Made by a program: the position numbers and the translations under genes. From NCBI GenBank assembly GCA_017526725.1, contig JAFXRA010000012.1, forward strand, positions 1 to 26,808: a DNA stretch of 26,808 bases, read 5' to 3'. Below, piece by piece: positions 1-8,221 of this stretch (within the stretch, counting starts at the first letter, position 1; each line of letters starts with the position of its first letter). The DNA is from Candidatus Rifleibacteriota bacterium. GTDB lineage: Bacteria > Riflebacteria > Ozemobacteria > Ozemobacterales > Ozemobacteraceae. The notes below the pieces were generated by a model. That model was not told the DNA's origin and made no database searches. It saw only the letters and a list, made by a program, of their open reading frames with translations.

Positions 1-17
1 CAAAGCGAAGCTTTGCG
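1..17. repeat. Edge of a palindromic element (hairpin CAAAGC/GCTTTG)
   Basis: A 6-bp stem with a GAA loop lies at the very edge of the window. It matches the terminal hairpin of the element inside the NRPS gene (arms GCAAAGC and GCTTTGC at 25540-25556), so it is probably the end of a further copy cut off by the window boundary. Only about 17 bases are visible, so the assignment is an inference. Confidence 0.45.
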
Positions 18-36
18 TAATTCTTCTAAGTATTAA

Positions 37-113
37 CGCAATGCTGTGCATTGCTCCCCCTTCAGTCTTTGGCTTCGCCAAATCCAGCTTCCCCACTATC
101 GTGGGGCAGCATC
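37..113 (-). repeat. Nested palindromic element, copy B
   Basis: Read on the minus strand this is a diverged copy of the 82-bp element at 25484-25565. It starts with AAAAGATGCT, then has a C-run/G-run hairpin (87-110: arms CCCCAC and GTGGGG), an inner hairpin (68-82: TTTGGC, TTC, GCCAAA), a shared GACTGA plus G-run segment, and a terminal hairpin (38-54: GCAATGC, TGT, GCATTGC). The terminal stem is GCAAAGC/GCTTTGC in the NRPS copy, so both arms changed together. It lies between trmL and the window edge, outside any gene. Confidence 0.75.
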
Positions 114-204
114 TTTTATACCAAAGCCTCTTCGAACGATAATAAACAATTACCACAGTGAAACGTCCCACAACAAAGTGACCCACAGCGTAGCGTATCA
201 CACC

Positions 205-221
205 GCCAAGCTTCGCTTGGC
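205..221. repeat. Perfect hairpin just after the trmL stop
   Basis: Arms GCCAAGC and GCTTGGC (7 bp) enclose a TTC loop, 2 bases beyond the trmL stop codon. There is no T-run on either side in the direction of trmL transcription, so it does not look like a standard intrinsic terminator. It may be an RNA 3'-end stabiliser, or part of the palindromic repeat cluster in 1-223. The rest of 114-204 shows no gene that I can support. Confidence 0.5.
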
Positions 222-223
222 TG

Positions 224-724
224 TCACCAGCGGTAAATCTGGCGAAGGGCTTCGTAAACAGCTGCTGAAACAGAAGAAGACACATTTATGCAGCGCGCGT
301 CTTTTATCATAGGCAGTGTGACTATAGCATTGCGTTCTTTAGCCCATTCTAAAACTTCTTTGGGCAAGCCCGATGATTCAGAGCCGAAAACCAAAGCATC
401 ACCGGCTTTATATTTTACTTCTGTGTAGAGATTATCTCCGTGACAGGAAAGGAAATACACATTTTTCTTGTCAGCCCATTCAAAAAATTCATCAACATCT
501 TCAAGAATAGTAGGATTCAATTCTTTCCAGTAATCCATGCCGGCACGCTGCAACCCCTGGTCAGTAAGCCTGAAACCAAAGGGTCTTACCAGCACCAGTT
601 CTGAACCGGTAGCTCTGCAAAGTCTCGCTATATTGCCTGTATTCTGCGGAATATCAGGCTGAATCAAAACAACACTTAATTTTCCTGCTTCTTCATCAGG
701 AATATAAAACTTCTGATCAGACAT
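224..724 (-). CDS. trmL: tRNA (cytidine/uridine(34)-2'-O)-methyltransferase TrmL
   Basis: SPOUT-class RNA methyltransferase of the SpoU/TrmH superfamily. TrmL 2'-O-methylates the wobble base of certain tRNA-Leu species using S-adenosylmethionine. The 166-residue length is typical of the single-domain TrmL. Visible motifs: N-T-G-N-I-A-R-L-C at 28-36 with the conserved Arg36, F-G-S-E-S-S-G-L-P at 113-121, and the SAM-knot segment near 139-162 ending Y-E-A-L-R-Q. The SpoU family has several tRNA and rRNA members, but the short length and the Q-N-T-G-N-I motif favour TrmL. The start lies 2 bases after the dnaJ-like stop, so it is the last gene of a minus-strand operon. Its 3' end abuts the repeat cluster, but the C-terminus looks normal. 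Confidence 0.88.
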   Translation of the reverse strand: MSDQKFYIPDEEAGKLSVVLIQPDIPQNTGNIARLCRATGSELVLVRPFGFRLTDQGLQRAGMDYWKELNPTILEDVDEFFEWADKKNVYFLSCHGDNLYTEVKYKAGDALVFGSESSGLPKEVLEWAKERNAIVTLPMIKDARCINVSSSVSAAVYEALRQIYRW

Positions 725-726
725 AA

Positions 727-1611
727 TTAATGTTTCCAGCCTATTCTATCGCAGGCTTCAGCAAAAATGCGGCGCTGTTCCTCGGTTAAATCTTTAGGCA
801 TCTGAACGTCGAATTCCACATATAAATCACCGCCAGGGAAACCTAAACCAGTAAGTTTAACCTTATCGCCCTGTTTTGTTTCTTTAGGTATCTGAAGAAT
901 AAGCTTTGTACCCCTTGGGTCAGTAAATCTAACCTTACTGCCCAGAACAGCCTGAGCAAGGTTAATTGTAAGAACAGCTTTGATATTGTTCCCAATCAAA
1001 ACAAAATGCGGGTCATTTTCTACTTCAACTTTAACCCTGAACATACCAATGTTAATCATAGAATGATTAACAGTATTAGGTGGTATACTAATCTGGCGGC
1101 TGCCACCAGGAAGACCGGCTATTTCCACGGTTCCGCCAGTAAGAGCTATTTTCAAAGGAATCTTTATCGTGGCATCGCTTCTGGGAACATTTTCAGTGTT
1201 AACCCCAGCAAAGCTCTTTGCTTTGTTGATAACGTTGCCAAACATGCTGCCCAGCCCTTCAAAAGGGGTACCAGTGAAAGAGCTTACAAATTCAGAAAAA
1301 ATATCTGAATCTTCATTTTTGCGGTTCATCTTAGTGTAAGTTTTATAGAATTTACTGAATGGACCGTCGCTGGAGAATCCGCCGAAATCAAAACCGCTAC
1401 CGAAGATTCTAGCGTTATCATATTTGCGCTTACTATCTTCGTTTCCTAATATTTCATAAGCTTCTGAAACTTCCTTAAACTTATCTTCAGCAGATTTATC
1501 GCCTTTATTTATATCTGGGTGATATTTTTTTGCCAAAGCTCGGAAAGCCTTTTTGATTTCATCTTTTGTAGCTTTATCGCTAACACCTAATACTTTGTAA
1601 TAATCTTTCAT
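727..1611 (-). CDS. Type B J-domain co-chaperone (CbpA/DnaJ-like, no zinc finger)
   Basis: Hsp40 co-chaperone expected to stimulate DnaK ATPase and deliver unfolded clients. Starting at the ATG at 1611, the J domain is residues 1-66 with the H-P-D motif at 31-33. A short Gly/Phe-rich stretch follows near 70-82, and a C-terminal peptide-binding region of two beta domains fills about 140-294. The four C-x-x-C-x-G-x-G zinc repeats of classical DnaJ are absent, so this is a type B (CbpA-like) protein. A GTG at 1620 would add three residues, but it overlaps the upstream stop, and the ATG 1 base after that stop (1613) gives the canonical M-K-D-Y-Y start. Tight coupling to ygjP-like and trmL suggests one housekeeping transcript. 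Confidence 0.88.
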   Translation of the reverse strand: MKDYYKVLGVSDKATKDEIKKAFRALAKKYHPDINKGDKSAEDKFKEVSEAYEILGNEDSKRKYDNARIFGSGFDFGGFSSDGPFSKFYKTYTKMNRKNEDSDIFSEFVSSFTGTPFEGLGSMFGNVINKAKSFAGVNTENVPRSDATIKIPLKIALTGGTVEIAGLPGGSRQISIPPNTVNHSMINIGMFRVKVEVENDPHFVLIGNNIKAVLTINLAQAVLGSKVRFTDPRGTKLILQIPKETKQGDKVKLTGLGFPGGDLYVEFDVQMPKDLTEEQRRIFAEACDRIGWKH

Positions 1612-1612
1612 A

Positions 1613-2140
1613 TTAACCACACAGCTTAAAATTTAATAAGTCAGAACCATTCTTAGTCAGCCACTGCTTCGCTTCTTTATATCTGGGGAAGCGCTGAGCC
1701 ACTAGAGCCCAGAATTCCTTAGAATGGTCCATATATGTTAAATGAGCAATCTCATGACTTACCACATAGGTAAGAATTTCAGGCGGAGCCATCACAAGAC
1801 GCCAGTTGAAGTTAAAGTTTTTCTGAGTTGAACAGCTTCCCCATCTAGAAACGGTATCTTTAATGGAAATATCTTTGTAGCTGAAATTATACTTAGACTT
1901 TGCCAATTCAACTTCCTGGGAAAAATAACGCCGAGCCTGAGCTTTGTACCAGATCATAATCTGGTCGCAGACTTCTTTAGACTGTTCATCTTCTGTCTTA
2001 AACAGAGAAGAAAGAGAAAGATTCAGAGTATCACCCTTCTGCATCAATCTTGTTTGCGAAAATGGTGATCTGGTTATTTTAAGATTAAGCTCAGTCCCTC
2101 GAAATGGGAGCTTTGTATTTTCCCAATCAGACAATCTCAT
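1613..2140 (-). CDS. YgjP-like (DUF45/M48-type) zinc metallopeptidase
   Basis: Member of the YgjP/SprT-like metallopeptidase group (DUF45). From the ATG at 2140 it has 175 residues. The zinc motif H-E-x-x-H is at 129-133 (in V-V-S-H-E-I-A-H), with a further His at 139 in D-H-S-K-E-F-W. The family-typical R-W-G-S-C is at 99-103. E. coli YgjP has been linked to UTP pyrophosphatase activity, so the true substrate here is open. A longer reading from 2248 exists, but it would run almost wholly inside the upstream fmdB-like gene. The ATG at 2140 overlaps that gene by only 14 bases, which suits translational coupling. The protein is somewhat short at its N-terminus relative to the usual ~230 residues. 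Confidence 0.8.
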   Translation of the reverse strand: MRLSDWENTKLPFRGTELNLKITRSPFSQTRLMQKGDTLNLSLSSLFKTEDEQSKEVCDQIMIWYKAQARRYFSQEVELAKSKYNFSYKDISIKDTVSRWGSCSTQKNFNFNWRLVMAPPEILTYVVSHEIAHLTYMDHSKEFWALVAQRFPRYKEAKQWLTKNGSDLLNFKLCG

Positions 2141-2390
2141 CAAACTTACCGCCGCCAGCATTAATAAGCTTCTTGAAGCCGTGCTTTCTGAGGTTGTCAT
2201 CAGAAAGTATAGTCTTATTGGAATCATCGCGTTTATGTACCACTGCATGCATAACTTTAACTATTTCGTTTTCGCATTCAGGGCAGTATTCAAGAGAATC
2301 TTCCTTTACGCTCTGGAAAGTTTCAAAACCATCTTTGCAGTAATCGCAGCTATTTGCCGGGTCTTTAGCTTTATATGTATATAATGGCAT
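2127..2390 (-). CDS. FmdB-family zinc-ribbon protein
   Basis: Small zinc-ribbon protein of the FmdB family (putative regulatory protein), 87 residues from the ATG at 2390. It opens with M-P-L-Y-T-Y, typical of the family, and has two knuckles: C15-x-x-C18 and C36-P-E-C39. The C-terminal tail has no recognised motif. The start is chosen because GGAGAT at 2395-2400 is correctly placed before it; an upstream ATG at 2402 would place this SD inside the gene. It is the first gene of the minus-strand operon. FmdB was first noted beside methylotrophic amidase genes and its molecular role is unclear. Confidence 0.85.
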   Translation of the reverse strand: MPLYTYKAKDPANSCDYCKDGFETFQSVKEDSLEYCPECENEIVKVMHAVVHKRDDSNKTILSDDNLRKHGFKKLINAGGGKFDEIV

Positions 2391-2426
2391 GTTTATCTCC
2401 ATTTAACGAACTATTTGTGAATTACT

Positions 2427-2455
2427 ATTTTACCACAATTTAGGTTTTGATTTAA
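2427..2455 (-). promoter_or_regulatory. Possible promoter for the fmdB-ygjP-dnaJ-trmL operon
   Basis: On the minus strand, TTAAAT (2455-2450) lies 17 bases before TAAAAT (2432-2427), about 37 bases upstream of the fmdB-like start. The -10 is good and the -35 weak. Position and spacing are the main support. Confidence 0.4.
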
Positions 2456-2472
2456 GTATTTATATTAATTTT

Positions 2473-2515
2473 AGAGATAAGAGATAAGAGTATGAGAGAT
2501 GAGAGGATTGTTTAG
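2473..2515. repeat. Purine-rich heptad repeat (GAGATAA)n with GAGAGG-TTGTTTAGT tail
   Basis: Two to three tandem GAGATAA units are followed by GAGAGATGAGAGG and then ATTGTTTAGT. A close relative lies at 13458-13488 and a GATATAA version at 9941-9964. All three are intergenic. At the other two sites the motif forms the left arm of an imperfect inverted repeat. Confidence 0.5.
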
Positions 2516-2667
2516 TGCTCAAACAAGCGATAATTAGCAATAAATCTAAGGTTGAGCAAGCAACTGTCCGCAACAACTAACTACAATAAAAACCAATTAT
2601 AAATACGCTATCGCTAAACAAGAGCAACTCTAGTTCGGTCACCACTCCGGCACTACGTGCCACCTCA

Positions 2668-2745
2668 ACGATTCGCTCACATCCTGTGGCTCGCTTGCAC
2701 GCCGCCATCCTTGGCGGCAGTCCTCAAGGAGAGGCTTTAGGACAA
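2668..2745 (+). repeat. 78-bp dispersed repeat, copy 1
   Basis: The last 43 bases (2703-2745) are identical to 10316-10358. The first part is diverged but alignable, sharing CATCCTGT and GCTTGC blocks. The copy contains a hairpin GCCGCCA/TGGCGGC (2701-2718) and a GTCCT...AGGAC pair. It ends 87 bases before the amidase start. Confidence 0.85.
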
Positions 2746-2832
2746 CTCTTCTAACACTTCCGACTCTTCCAACAACTTAAAGAAAATAAAAATAAATTTG
2801 GAATATAGAAATATTATGCTAAGATGGTACAC

Positions 2833-4737
2833 ATGAAAAATTATAAAAAGCTAGCTTTATTATTTCTATTGTCCACATTTCCAGCCTTTGCTCAAGGTAA
2901 TAAACCTCTTAACGGTTTAAACATCATGCTAGATCCAGGTCATGGAGGAGCAGATTCTGGTGCAGTTGGTCACCTTGGCTTAAAGGAATCAGAAACAAAC
3001 CTGCGTGTTGCTCGTTATCTTAAAATGTTATTGGAACATGACGGCGCAAATGTTACTTTAACAAGAGCAAAAGACAAAGCTCTTTCTCTGTCTAAACGCG
3101 TAGAGTTATCAAACGAAGCAATGCCTGACTTGTTTATATCAATTCACCACAATGCTTCTTTGAATCCCAAACCGCAAAACCACACAGAAATATATTATAA
3201 TGCCTTAGACAGCGGTGTTCCTAACTTTGTTGGCAAACATCTAACTGAGGGTTTTGAAGAAGCAAAATTTACTGACTATTCAAAACAGATTCCCGCTGGT
3301 TTTTATGTTCTCCGCAACAACAACGCCCCTGCAATTCTAACTGAAGGAAGCTACATTTCTGTACCTGATTCAGAAAAGAATCTTCGCTCAGGCAAGGGTT
3401 TAACCAACGAAGCAGCCATACTTTGGAAAGCTATTAGAAAGGCCTACGAAAAGGGACCTCTCAAAATAGACTTATATAACGGTTCAGAAAACAATCTCGT
3501 TTTGAACGGGCCATATTTTAATATTCTGTTTACAGCCAATAAAGCGGTCAAGAATGTTTATGCAAAAATAGACAATTTGAATGACGCCAATGTAGACATA
3601 AAGAATATTATGGCCTACCCGATGACATATTCTTTGTACAATACTTCTCCATTAAGAAGTGGCAAATATGAACTTACAATGATGGCAGAAAGCTATGAAG
3701 GCATGCCGTCAGCCCAAAAGAAAATTAATCTTGAAGTTAACCTTCCTGTTAACAAAATTGGATTCAAACCTGTTGCTCAATATATTCCAATGGGTTTCAA
3801 AGGCAGATTCCCGATAGATGTTGTTTTGTTCGACGAACAGAATAATCTCAACACAAGAAGCATAATCACAAAGCTTGAATACAATAATAAATCAGAAGAA
3901 TTAGTTACCGATGAATCTGGTATTACTACTGCCTTCTTAGAATTAAACGGTAATGAAACCAAAGAGGTTAAGGTTTGCGTAACAACAGATAACGGTGTTA
4001 AGTCCCAAATCAGCTTACCAGTAGCTATGCCTATTCAGCGTTTCGTGTTAGGCAAACTTATAGGTTTCAACGAAATGCCTCTTCCAAACGCCGTTATAAG
4101 ACATAACAATCAGGTTATAGCTAAGACCAATCAGAAAGGTTTCTTCTATTTCGATTATCCTATAAATACAAAAGAATTTGAAATAGATGTTCAGCCAGGT
4201 CTAGGTCATAATTCCTTTAGTCAGACTCTGACCACTGACGGAGAACCGGTTATACTTCCTATTCTCGAAGCCAAGGCCGTCTCCCCTGCCCTTTTAAACA
4301 AAAAAATTGCTATAATGGCTCCCAATACTCTTGACAGCATGGTTTCTAATCTTACAAAACCTCTTGCTTATTCAGGAGCACAGGTTTCCAGACTCAATAT
4401 GCCTAACACCTTAGAAAAGCCGGAATATCAGTCTGTTTTAGAAGCCAATATGATTAAAAACCTTTATCTGCTTATCTCTATGAAAGTTGAAAACATAAAA
4501 GATATTCAGATAAGACATTATCACAGTAGCAAAAACGGTAAAAAGCTTGCTGATGCTGTTAAGAACACCTTTATGCAGAATTACCCGAATATTTCTGTAA
4601 AAAGCTGTGTCGGTTCTGATTACGAACTTGGTCATACAGGTGCAACAGCTATTGTTATAGCTATTCCTTCTCAACCAGATGAAAACACTCGTGAAGCACT
4701 TGTTAATCAAGTGTCTCATGCTTTAAAAAATAATTGA
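2833..4737 (+). CDS. Secreted N-acetylmuramoyl-L-alanine amidase (Amidase_3) with long C-terminal extension
   Basis: Zinc amidase that cleaves the bond between MurNAc and the stem peptide of peptidoglycan, expected in the periplasm or outside. Numbered from the upstream in-frame ATG (2824), a signal peptide covers about 4-24. The Amidase_3 domain covers about 32-215: L-D-P-G-H-G-G with His40, K-E-S-E-T-N with Glu55, I-S-I-H-H-N with His108, and catalytic-type Glu174 in L-T-E-G-S. I prefer the ATG at 2833 because M-K-N-Y-K-K gives a normal signal peptide. The remaining ~420 residues are unusual: beta-rich segments, a carboxypeptidase-regulatory-like repeat near 410-460, and a C-terminal region (about 490-637) that looks like a degenerate second amidase fold. 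It is the first gene of a five-gene operon. Confidence 0.85.
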   Translation: MKNYKKLALLFLLSTFPAFAQGNKPLNGLNIMLDPGHGGADSGAVGHLGLKESETNLRVARYLKMLLEHDGANVTLTRAKDKALSLSKRVELSNEAMPDLFISIHHNASLNPKPQNHTEIYYNALDSGVPNFVGKHLTEGFEEAKFTDYSKQIPAGFYVLRNNNAPAILTEGSYISVPDSEKNLRSGKGLTNEAAILWKAIRKAYEKGPLKIDLYNGSENNLVLNGPYFNILFTANKAVKNVYAKIDNLNDANVDIKNIMAYPMTYSLYNTSPLRSGKYELTMMAESYEGMPSAQKKINLEVNLPVNKIGFKPVAQYIPMGFKGRFPIDVVLFDEQNNLNTRSIITKLEYNNKSEELVTDESGITTAFLELNGNETKEVKVCVTTDNGVKSQISLPVAMPIQRFVLGKLIGFNEMPLPNAVIRHNNQVIAKTNQKGFFYFDYPINTKEFEIDVQPGLGHNSFSQTLTTDGEPVILPILEAKAVSPALLNKKIAIMAPNTLDSMVSNLTKPLAYSGAQVSRLNMPNTLEKPEYQSVLEANMIKNLYLLISMKVENIKDIQIRHYHSSKNGKKLADAVKNTFMQNYPNISVKSCVGSDYELGHTGATAIVIAIPSQPDENTREALVNQVSHALKNN

Positions 4738-4754
4738 TGTAAGAAAGAGGGATT

Positions 4755-5756
4755 ATGGAACAGGAAAACAAAGAACAATTAAATCAAATTGTTGAATCTC
4801 TGAAAGATATTTCCAAATCTTTAAACAGAGATCCTCAAGCTGAATTCTATCACTCAGAAACTCACTGCCCAAGCTGCGGCAGATTTGTAGGAACTGAAAC
4901 CAGATGTCCATACTGTCAGACAGAAACTCAGAAACGTTTATCAATCAGAGTTTTTAAAGTTATTTCTGTATTGATTTCTACTTTGGGTTTGGCAATGCTT
5001 CTTTTCTACGCAAGACATGTAGAAACAGCAAAAGTTAACATTAATGAATTAACTCCTCTGACTAATTTTGCTCATGTAAGAATCATTGGTTATGCCGATA
5101 AAGACGCAACCATGAATCAATGGGGAACTTTGTCTTTCAACGTAATTCAGTTCTACGATAAAAACGGCAAAATAGTTACCGACAAACAGAGATTCAAAGA
5201 ATGTGAAAAGAAAGAAATCAGAGTAACAGCATATAAGAAAGTTGCTGAACAGGTTAATGACAATGACAAACCAAGAGCAGGCGAAGAAGTTGAAGTTGAA
5301 GGCCAGGTCAGAGTTCAGCAGAATGTTGCCAGTCTCTTAGTTAATGCTCCTGAACATATCAGAGCTATTTATGATGAAAAGAAGCCGAGAAGACCATTAG
5401 CAAAAGCTTTTGCTCCTCAGAACAATAAAGTTGATACAAATATTCCTCCCACAAAGGTTGAAGAAATAAATGAAAAACTAATAAAGAAGAGCGTAAAAGT
5501 ATTTGCAACAGTTAAGTCTGTTATGCCGGTTGAAAACGACTGCGTAATAATCAAGCTAGAAAATGGAACAGAAAACGGTCTTTCAGTATTCGTTCCTTCA
5601 TTCTCAAAGAAAAAAATGGCTCATCCACAAATTGGCTCAAAAGTTGAAGTCTTTGGAACAGTTGAAAACTATAATAACCCAATGACCAATACTACTGAGT
5701 TAGAAATCAGCTTGAAAAGACCTTACGAATACATAAAAGTATTACCTAATAATTAA
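4755..5756 (+). CDS. Membrane-anchored zinc-ribbon protein with OB-fold-like domains
   Basis: 333 residues, no family that I can name with confidence. It has an N-terminal helix (1-30), a zinc ribbon with C38-x-x-C41 and C51-x-x-C54, one transmembrane helix at about 66-86, then a large soluble part. That part contains two beta-rich regions with the rhythm of OB folds: about 93-205, with G-E-E-V-E-V-E-G-Q-V, and about 245-330, with V-F-A-T-V-K-S-V...G-S-K-V-E-V-F-G-T-V. OB folds of this type often bind nucleic acid or oligosaccharide, but none of that is shown here. By the positive-inside rule (R-L-S-I-R before the helix) the ribbon would be cytoplasmic and the OB region outside. It follows the amidase by 17 bases, with an AGAGGG-type SD. 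Confidence 0.7.
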   Translation: MEQENKEQLNQIVESLKDISKSLNRDPQAEFYHSETHCPSCGRFVGTETRCPYCQTETQKRLSIRVFKVISVLISTLGLAMLLFYARHVETAKVNINELTPLTNFAHVRIIGYADKDATMNQWGTLSFNVIQFYDKNGKIVTDKQRFKECEKKEIRVTAYKKVAEQVNDNDKPRAGEEVEVEGQVRVQQNVASLLVNAPEHIRAIYDEKKPRRPLAKAFAPQNNKVDTNIPPTKVEEINEKLIKKSVKVFATVKSVMPVENDCVIIKLENGTENGLSVFVPSFSKKKMAHPQIGSKVEVFGTVENYNNPMTNTTELEISLKRPYEYIKVLPNN

Positions 5757-5773
5757 GCAGAAAGGTATTCAAT

Positions 5774-7123
5774 ATGGAACAACTATTAGACATATTGCTG
5801 CATCCAGAATACCTAAGCCTATTGTATTTCTGCTTAATAGGTATTTTCGCTTCAGCAATAATATCTTTTCTTCCTGCCCTACACATTTACAATGTTATAG
5901 GCATTTTCATGCTTTTTGTATTGAAATTTGAAGCTACAATGGCTCCATTGGAACTAATAGCTTTAAGCATAGGCATGATTGTGGGCTATTCAGTTTTAAA
6001 TACAGTTCCAGCTACATACTTTGGTCCAGGCGATGAAAGTATGTCATATTATATTTTGCCTAGTGCAGACTGGGTAAATAAAGGCAGAGGCTTTGAAGGC
6101 GTCATTATGACAGGTATCGGTTCTGTAACCGGAATAATAGCTCTCGCAATACTAGCACCGGTATTTATTTATACATTGCCGACACTTAAGGCCATTACCT
6201 CTCCACATATGTTCTGGATAATTGGTGCAGTAATTATTTATTCAATAATGTCTGAATGGCCTAAGGGTTTAAGCCAGTCTCCAGACTGCTGGACCAACTT
6301 CAAAGAAGGTTGGTATTATCTTGGCATCGGCTTTTTGCTGTTCCTGGCATCTGGCTTACTTGGTTTCATCGTTATGGCAAAGACTATGGTTCCAGTGCAG
6401 TTTGCTTTCCAAAGCATTACTCCTGTATTTGTAGGCCTCTTTGCAATGCCATGGCTTATAACAAATGTTATAAATATTGGCAAAGTGCCTCATCAACATG
6501 AACCAGAATCAGTTGAATTAGACTGGGACTTAGTTGCAAGAGGAACCTTCGGAGGTTTCCTAGGCGGTTTCTTCGCTGCATTTGTTCCAATAGTTACTGC
6601 CGGGGTCGGCGGTCTTATGGCTGGCCATGCTACTGCTCAGCGTGACGGCAGACTATTTGTAATGTCTTATGGAACATGCAAAACAGTCTATTATGTTGGT
6701 TCTTTCCTATTGTTCTTCATTCCTGGTTTAAGCTTAACCCGTGGTGGTCTGGCCTGCATAATCAACCCAGTTGTTAGCGTGTTAACCATTAAAGAATACT
6801 TTATATTCGTTGGTCTAATGCTGTTTGCAGCCGGTATTTCATTCCTTCTTCTAATGCCGTTTACAAAATTATGCCTGAAAATAGTTGAAACCATTCCATT
6901 CCAGTGGGTTTCAGTAATTGCAATGATTATAGTAATTCCCGCAGTATACCTTTGCACTGGCTGGGGCGGAATGTTTATCATGACAGTAGCTACCGGCTTA
7001 GGTTTAATTCCTGTATTGTTCCAAGCTAGAAGAATGAACCTTATGGGTGTTCTGCTTCTTCCCGTCTGCTTAAATATGGCAGGCTACGGAAATGTAATCT
7101 TGAAATTCTTGGGGTTATTATAA
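5774..7123 (+). CDS. TctA-like (DUF112 family) integral membrane permease
   Basis: 449 residues with about 10-12 hydrophobic helices throughout. The N-terminal hairpin with F-L-P-A-L-H and the central G-G-F-L-G-G-F-F-A-A-F-V-P-I-V-T-A-G-V-G segment, followed by R-L-F-V-M-S-Y-G, resemble the TctA permease of tripartite tricarboxylate transporters and its stand-alone DUF112 relatives. No TctB or periplasmic TctC partner is present in the operon, so if it transports carboxylates it does so without the usual binding protein, as the archaeal-type DUF112 proteins seem to. The substrate is unknown. It starts 17 bases after the zinc-ribbon gene with an AAAGG SD, and its stop is 1 base before the next gene. 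Confidence 0.65.
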   Translation: MEQLLDILLHPEYLSLLYFCLIGIFASAIISFLPALHIYNVIGIFMLFVLKFEATMAPLELIALSIGMIVGYSVLNTVPATYFGPGDESMSYYILPSADWVNKGRGFEGVIMTGIGSVTGIIALAILAPVFIYTLPTLKAITSPHMFWIIGAVIIYSIMSEWPKGLSQSPDCWTNFKEGWYYLGIGFLLFLASGLLGFIVMAKTMVPVQFAFQSITPVFVGLFAMPWLITNVINIGKVPHQHEPESVELDWDLVARGTFGGFLGGFFAAFVPIVTAGVGGLMAGHATAQRDGRLFVMSYGTCKTVYYVGSFLLFFIPGLSLTRGGLACIINPVVSVLTIKEYFIFVGLMLFAAGISFLLLMPFTKLCLKIVETIPFQWVSVIAMIIVIPAVYLCTGWGGMFIMTVATGLGLIPVLFQARRMNLMGVLLLPVCLNMAGYGNVILKFLGLL

Positions 7124-7124
7124 T

Positions 7125-8219
7125 ATGAAAGGCTTTACACATTTTATATCAGGTATGGCAGTAGCCAGTTTCTTCCCTCAGGCAGTTCATATGGCCGCTC
7201 AAGAATCATCATTCATTCTTTGCTTAGGCGGTTTATTTGGAATTCTGCCGGACACATTGGATTTTAAACTTGCGAAATATTTCTATAAATCAGACTTTGA
7301 AGTTAAGCCTGACCCGAATAAATTAGATGCAAGAGAAATTGCCAACGGTGTTGCTCAAGCTGTTAATAAAGCAATTGAAACAGGCAAAGGCACAGTTCAA
7401 CTTCATACAATGCAGATTGCATCAAATCGTTGGAGAAGCTATCTTTTGAGATTTGATACAAAGACCAGCGAAATCTGCGTTGATATTGGTCCTGAAGTAG
7501 ATACAGGCCAGATTCCATTTGACGGAACTGAATTAACAGACCCGGAAAAGGCTCACGCAAGAGTAAAAGTAAACTGCGAATTCTATCAGCAGTTCGACAA
7601 AGTCTCTAATATAGCCATTATGACTGGTCCATGCTTCGAATTTGCAAAACGAGACGACGGCAAAATGGAAATAGTTTTCCTGCCCTGGCACAGACAATGG
7701 TCTCATAGCTTTACTCTTGGAATGTTAATAGCATTCCTGGTTGGTTTGGTAACCTTCTTTACTATTCCTGAAGGACCTCACCCGGAATTGTACACAATAC
7801 CAAGATGGATGTTGTATCCCTTAATTATCTTGTTTGGGTCAATGGTACACATTATAGAAGACTCTACGGGTTTTATGGGCAACAACCTGTTTTACCCATT
7901 TACCAAAGGAAGAACGAACGGTCTTGGTTTTATGAGTGCATCAGAAGGCATACCGAACTTCTTCTTTGTATGGACTTCTGTTATCTGTATTCTCTACAAC
8001 CTTGACAGATTCACTCCTACAGGGATTCCTGCAATAGCAAGTCCGGCTACTTTCTGGTTCTGGTTCTACATTGTTCCTGTTGCTATAATGGTTTATTTCT
8101 TCTTAAAAGGTAAAAAAGAAAAAGCCCAGAAAGCAAAAGAATCAGGGGCTACAGAAAAAACTGTAGATTTCGACGGTCCACAGGCTGTTGAAAGCGAAAC
8201 TGACGCTTCTATCATCTAA
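7125..8219 (+). CDS. YdjM-like membrane-bound metal-dependent hydrolase
   Basis: 364 residues, resembling the LexA-binding inner-membrane hydrolase family (YdjM, PF04307-like). Visible signature elements are an N-terminal G-F-T-H (His6), L-P-D-T-L-D (Asp43, Asp46), W-H-R-Q-W-S-H (about residues 188-194), and H-I-I-E-D-S...G-N-N-L-F-Y-P-F near 242-260. These His/Asp pairs are the expected metal ligands. Membrane helices lie at about 30-47, 197-216, 228-246 and 275-330. A soluble insert of about 120 residues (60-180) between the first and second metal motifs is larger than in short YdjM proteins. The charged tail (about 332-364) is probably disordered. One base separates it from the permease and 2 bases from the next gene. 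Confidence 0.72.
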   Translation: MKGFTHFISGMAVASFFPQAVHMAAQESSFILCLGGLFGILPDTLDFKLAKYFYKSDFEVKPDPNKLDAREIANGVAQAVNKAIETGKGTVQLHTMQIASNRWRSYLLRFDTKTSEICVDIGPEVDTGQIPFDGTELTDPEKAHARVKVNCEFYQQFDKVSNIAIMTGPCFEFAKRDDGKMEIVFLPWHRQWSHSFTLGMLIAFLVGLVTFFTIPEGPHPELYTIPRWMLYPLIILFGSMVHIIEDSTGFMGNNLFYPFTKGRTNGLGFMSASEGIPNFFFVWTSVICILYNLDRFTPTGIPAIASPATFWFWFYIVPVAIMVYFFLKGKKEKAQKAKESGATEKTVDFDGPQAVESETDASII

Positions 8220-8221
8220 TT

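Larger units (their letters stand above)
2391..2832. other. Gene-free stretch upstream of the amidase operon
   Basis: No coding region can be supported here. It holds the minus-strand promoter candidate, a purine-rich heptad repeat (2473-2515), a small hairpin GGCAC/GTGCC (2649-2661) and one copy of a 78-bp dispersed repeat (2668-2745). Bases 2746-2832 are A-rich and should carry the amidase promoter, but I see no convincing -35/-10 pair; only a TATTAT box at 2812 very close to the start. Confidence 0.6.

Noticed and set aside
205..221. Terminator of the trmL operon
   Set aside because: It is a good stem, but no T-run follows in the direction of transcription.
46..312. Open frame of 88 codons on the plus strand
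   Set aside because: It runs through palindromic repeats and the antisense of trmL, and has no ribosome site or protein-like composition.
2141..2248. Longer N-terminus for the YgjP-like protease
   Set aside because: It would read almost wholly within the fmdB-like gene in another frame; the ATG at 2140 gives a small coupled overlap.
1944..2384. Plus-strand frame of 146 codons
   Set aside because: It is antisense to the ygjP-like and fmdB-like genes, whose zinc motifs make the minus strand certain.
2798..2820. Promoter for the amidase operon (TTGGAA and TATTAT)
   Set aside because: The boxes are only 8 bases apart and too close to the start codon for a standard promoter; a leaderless transcript is possible but unsupported.
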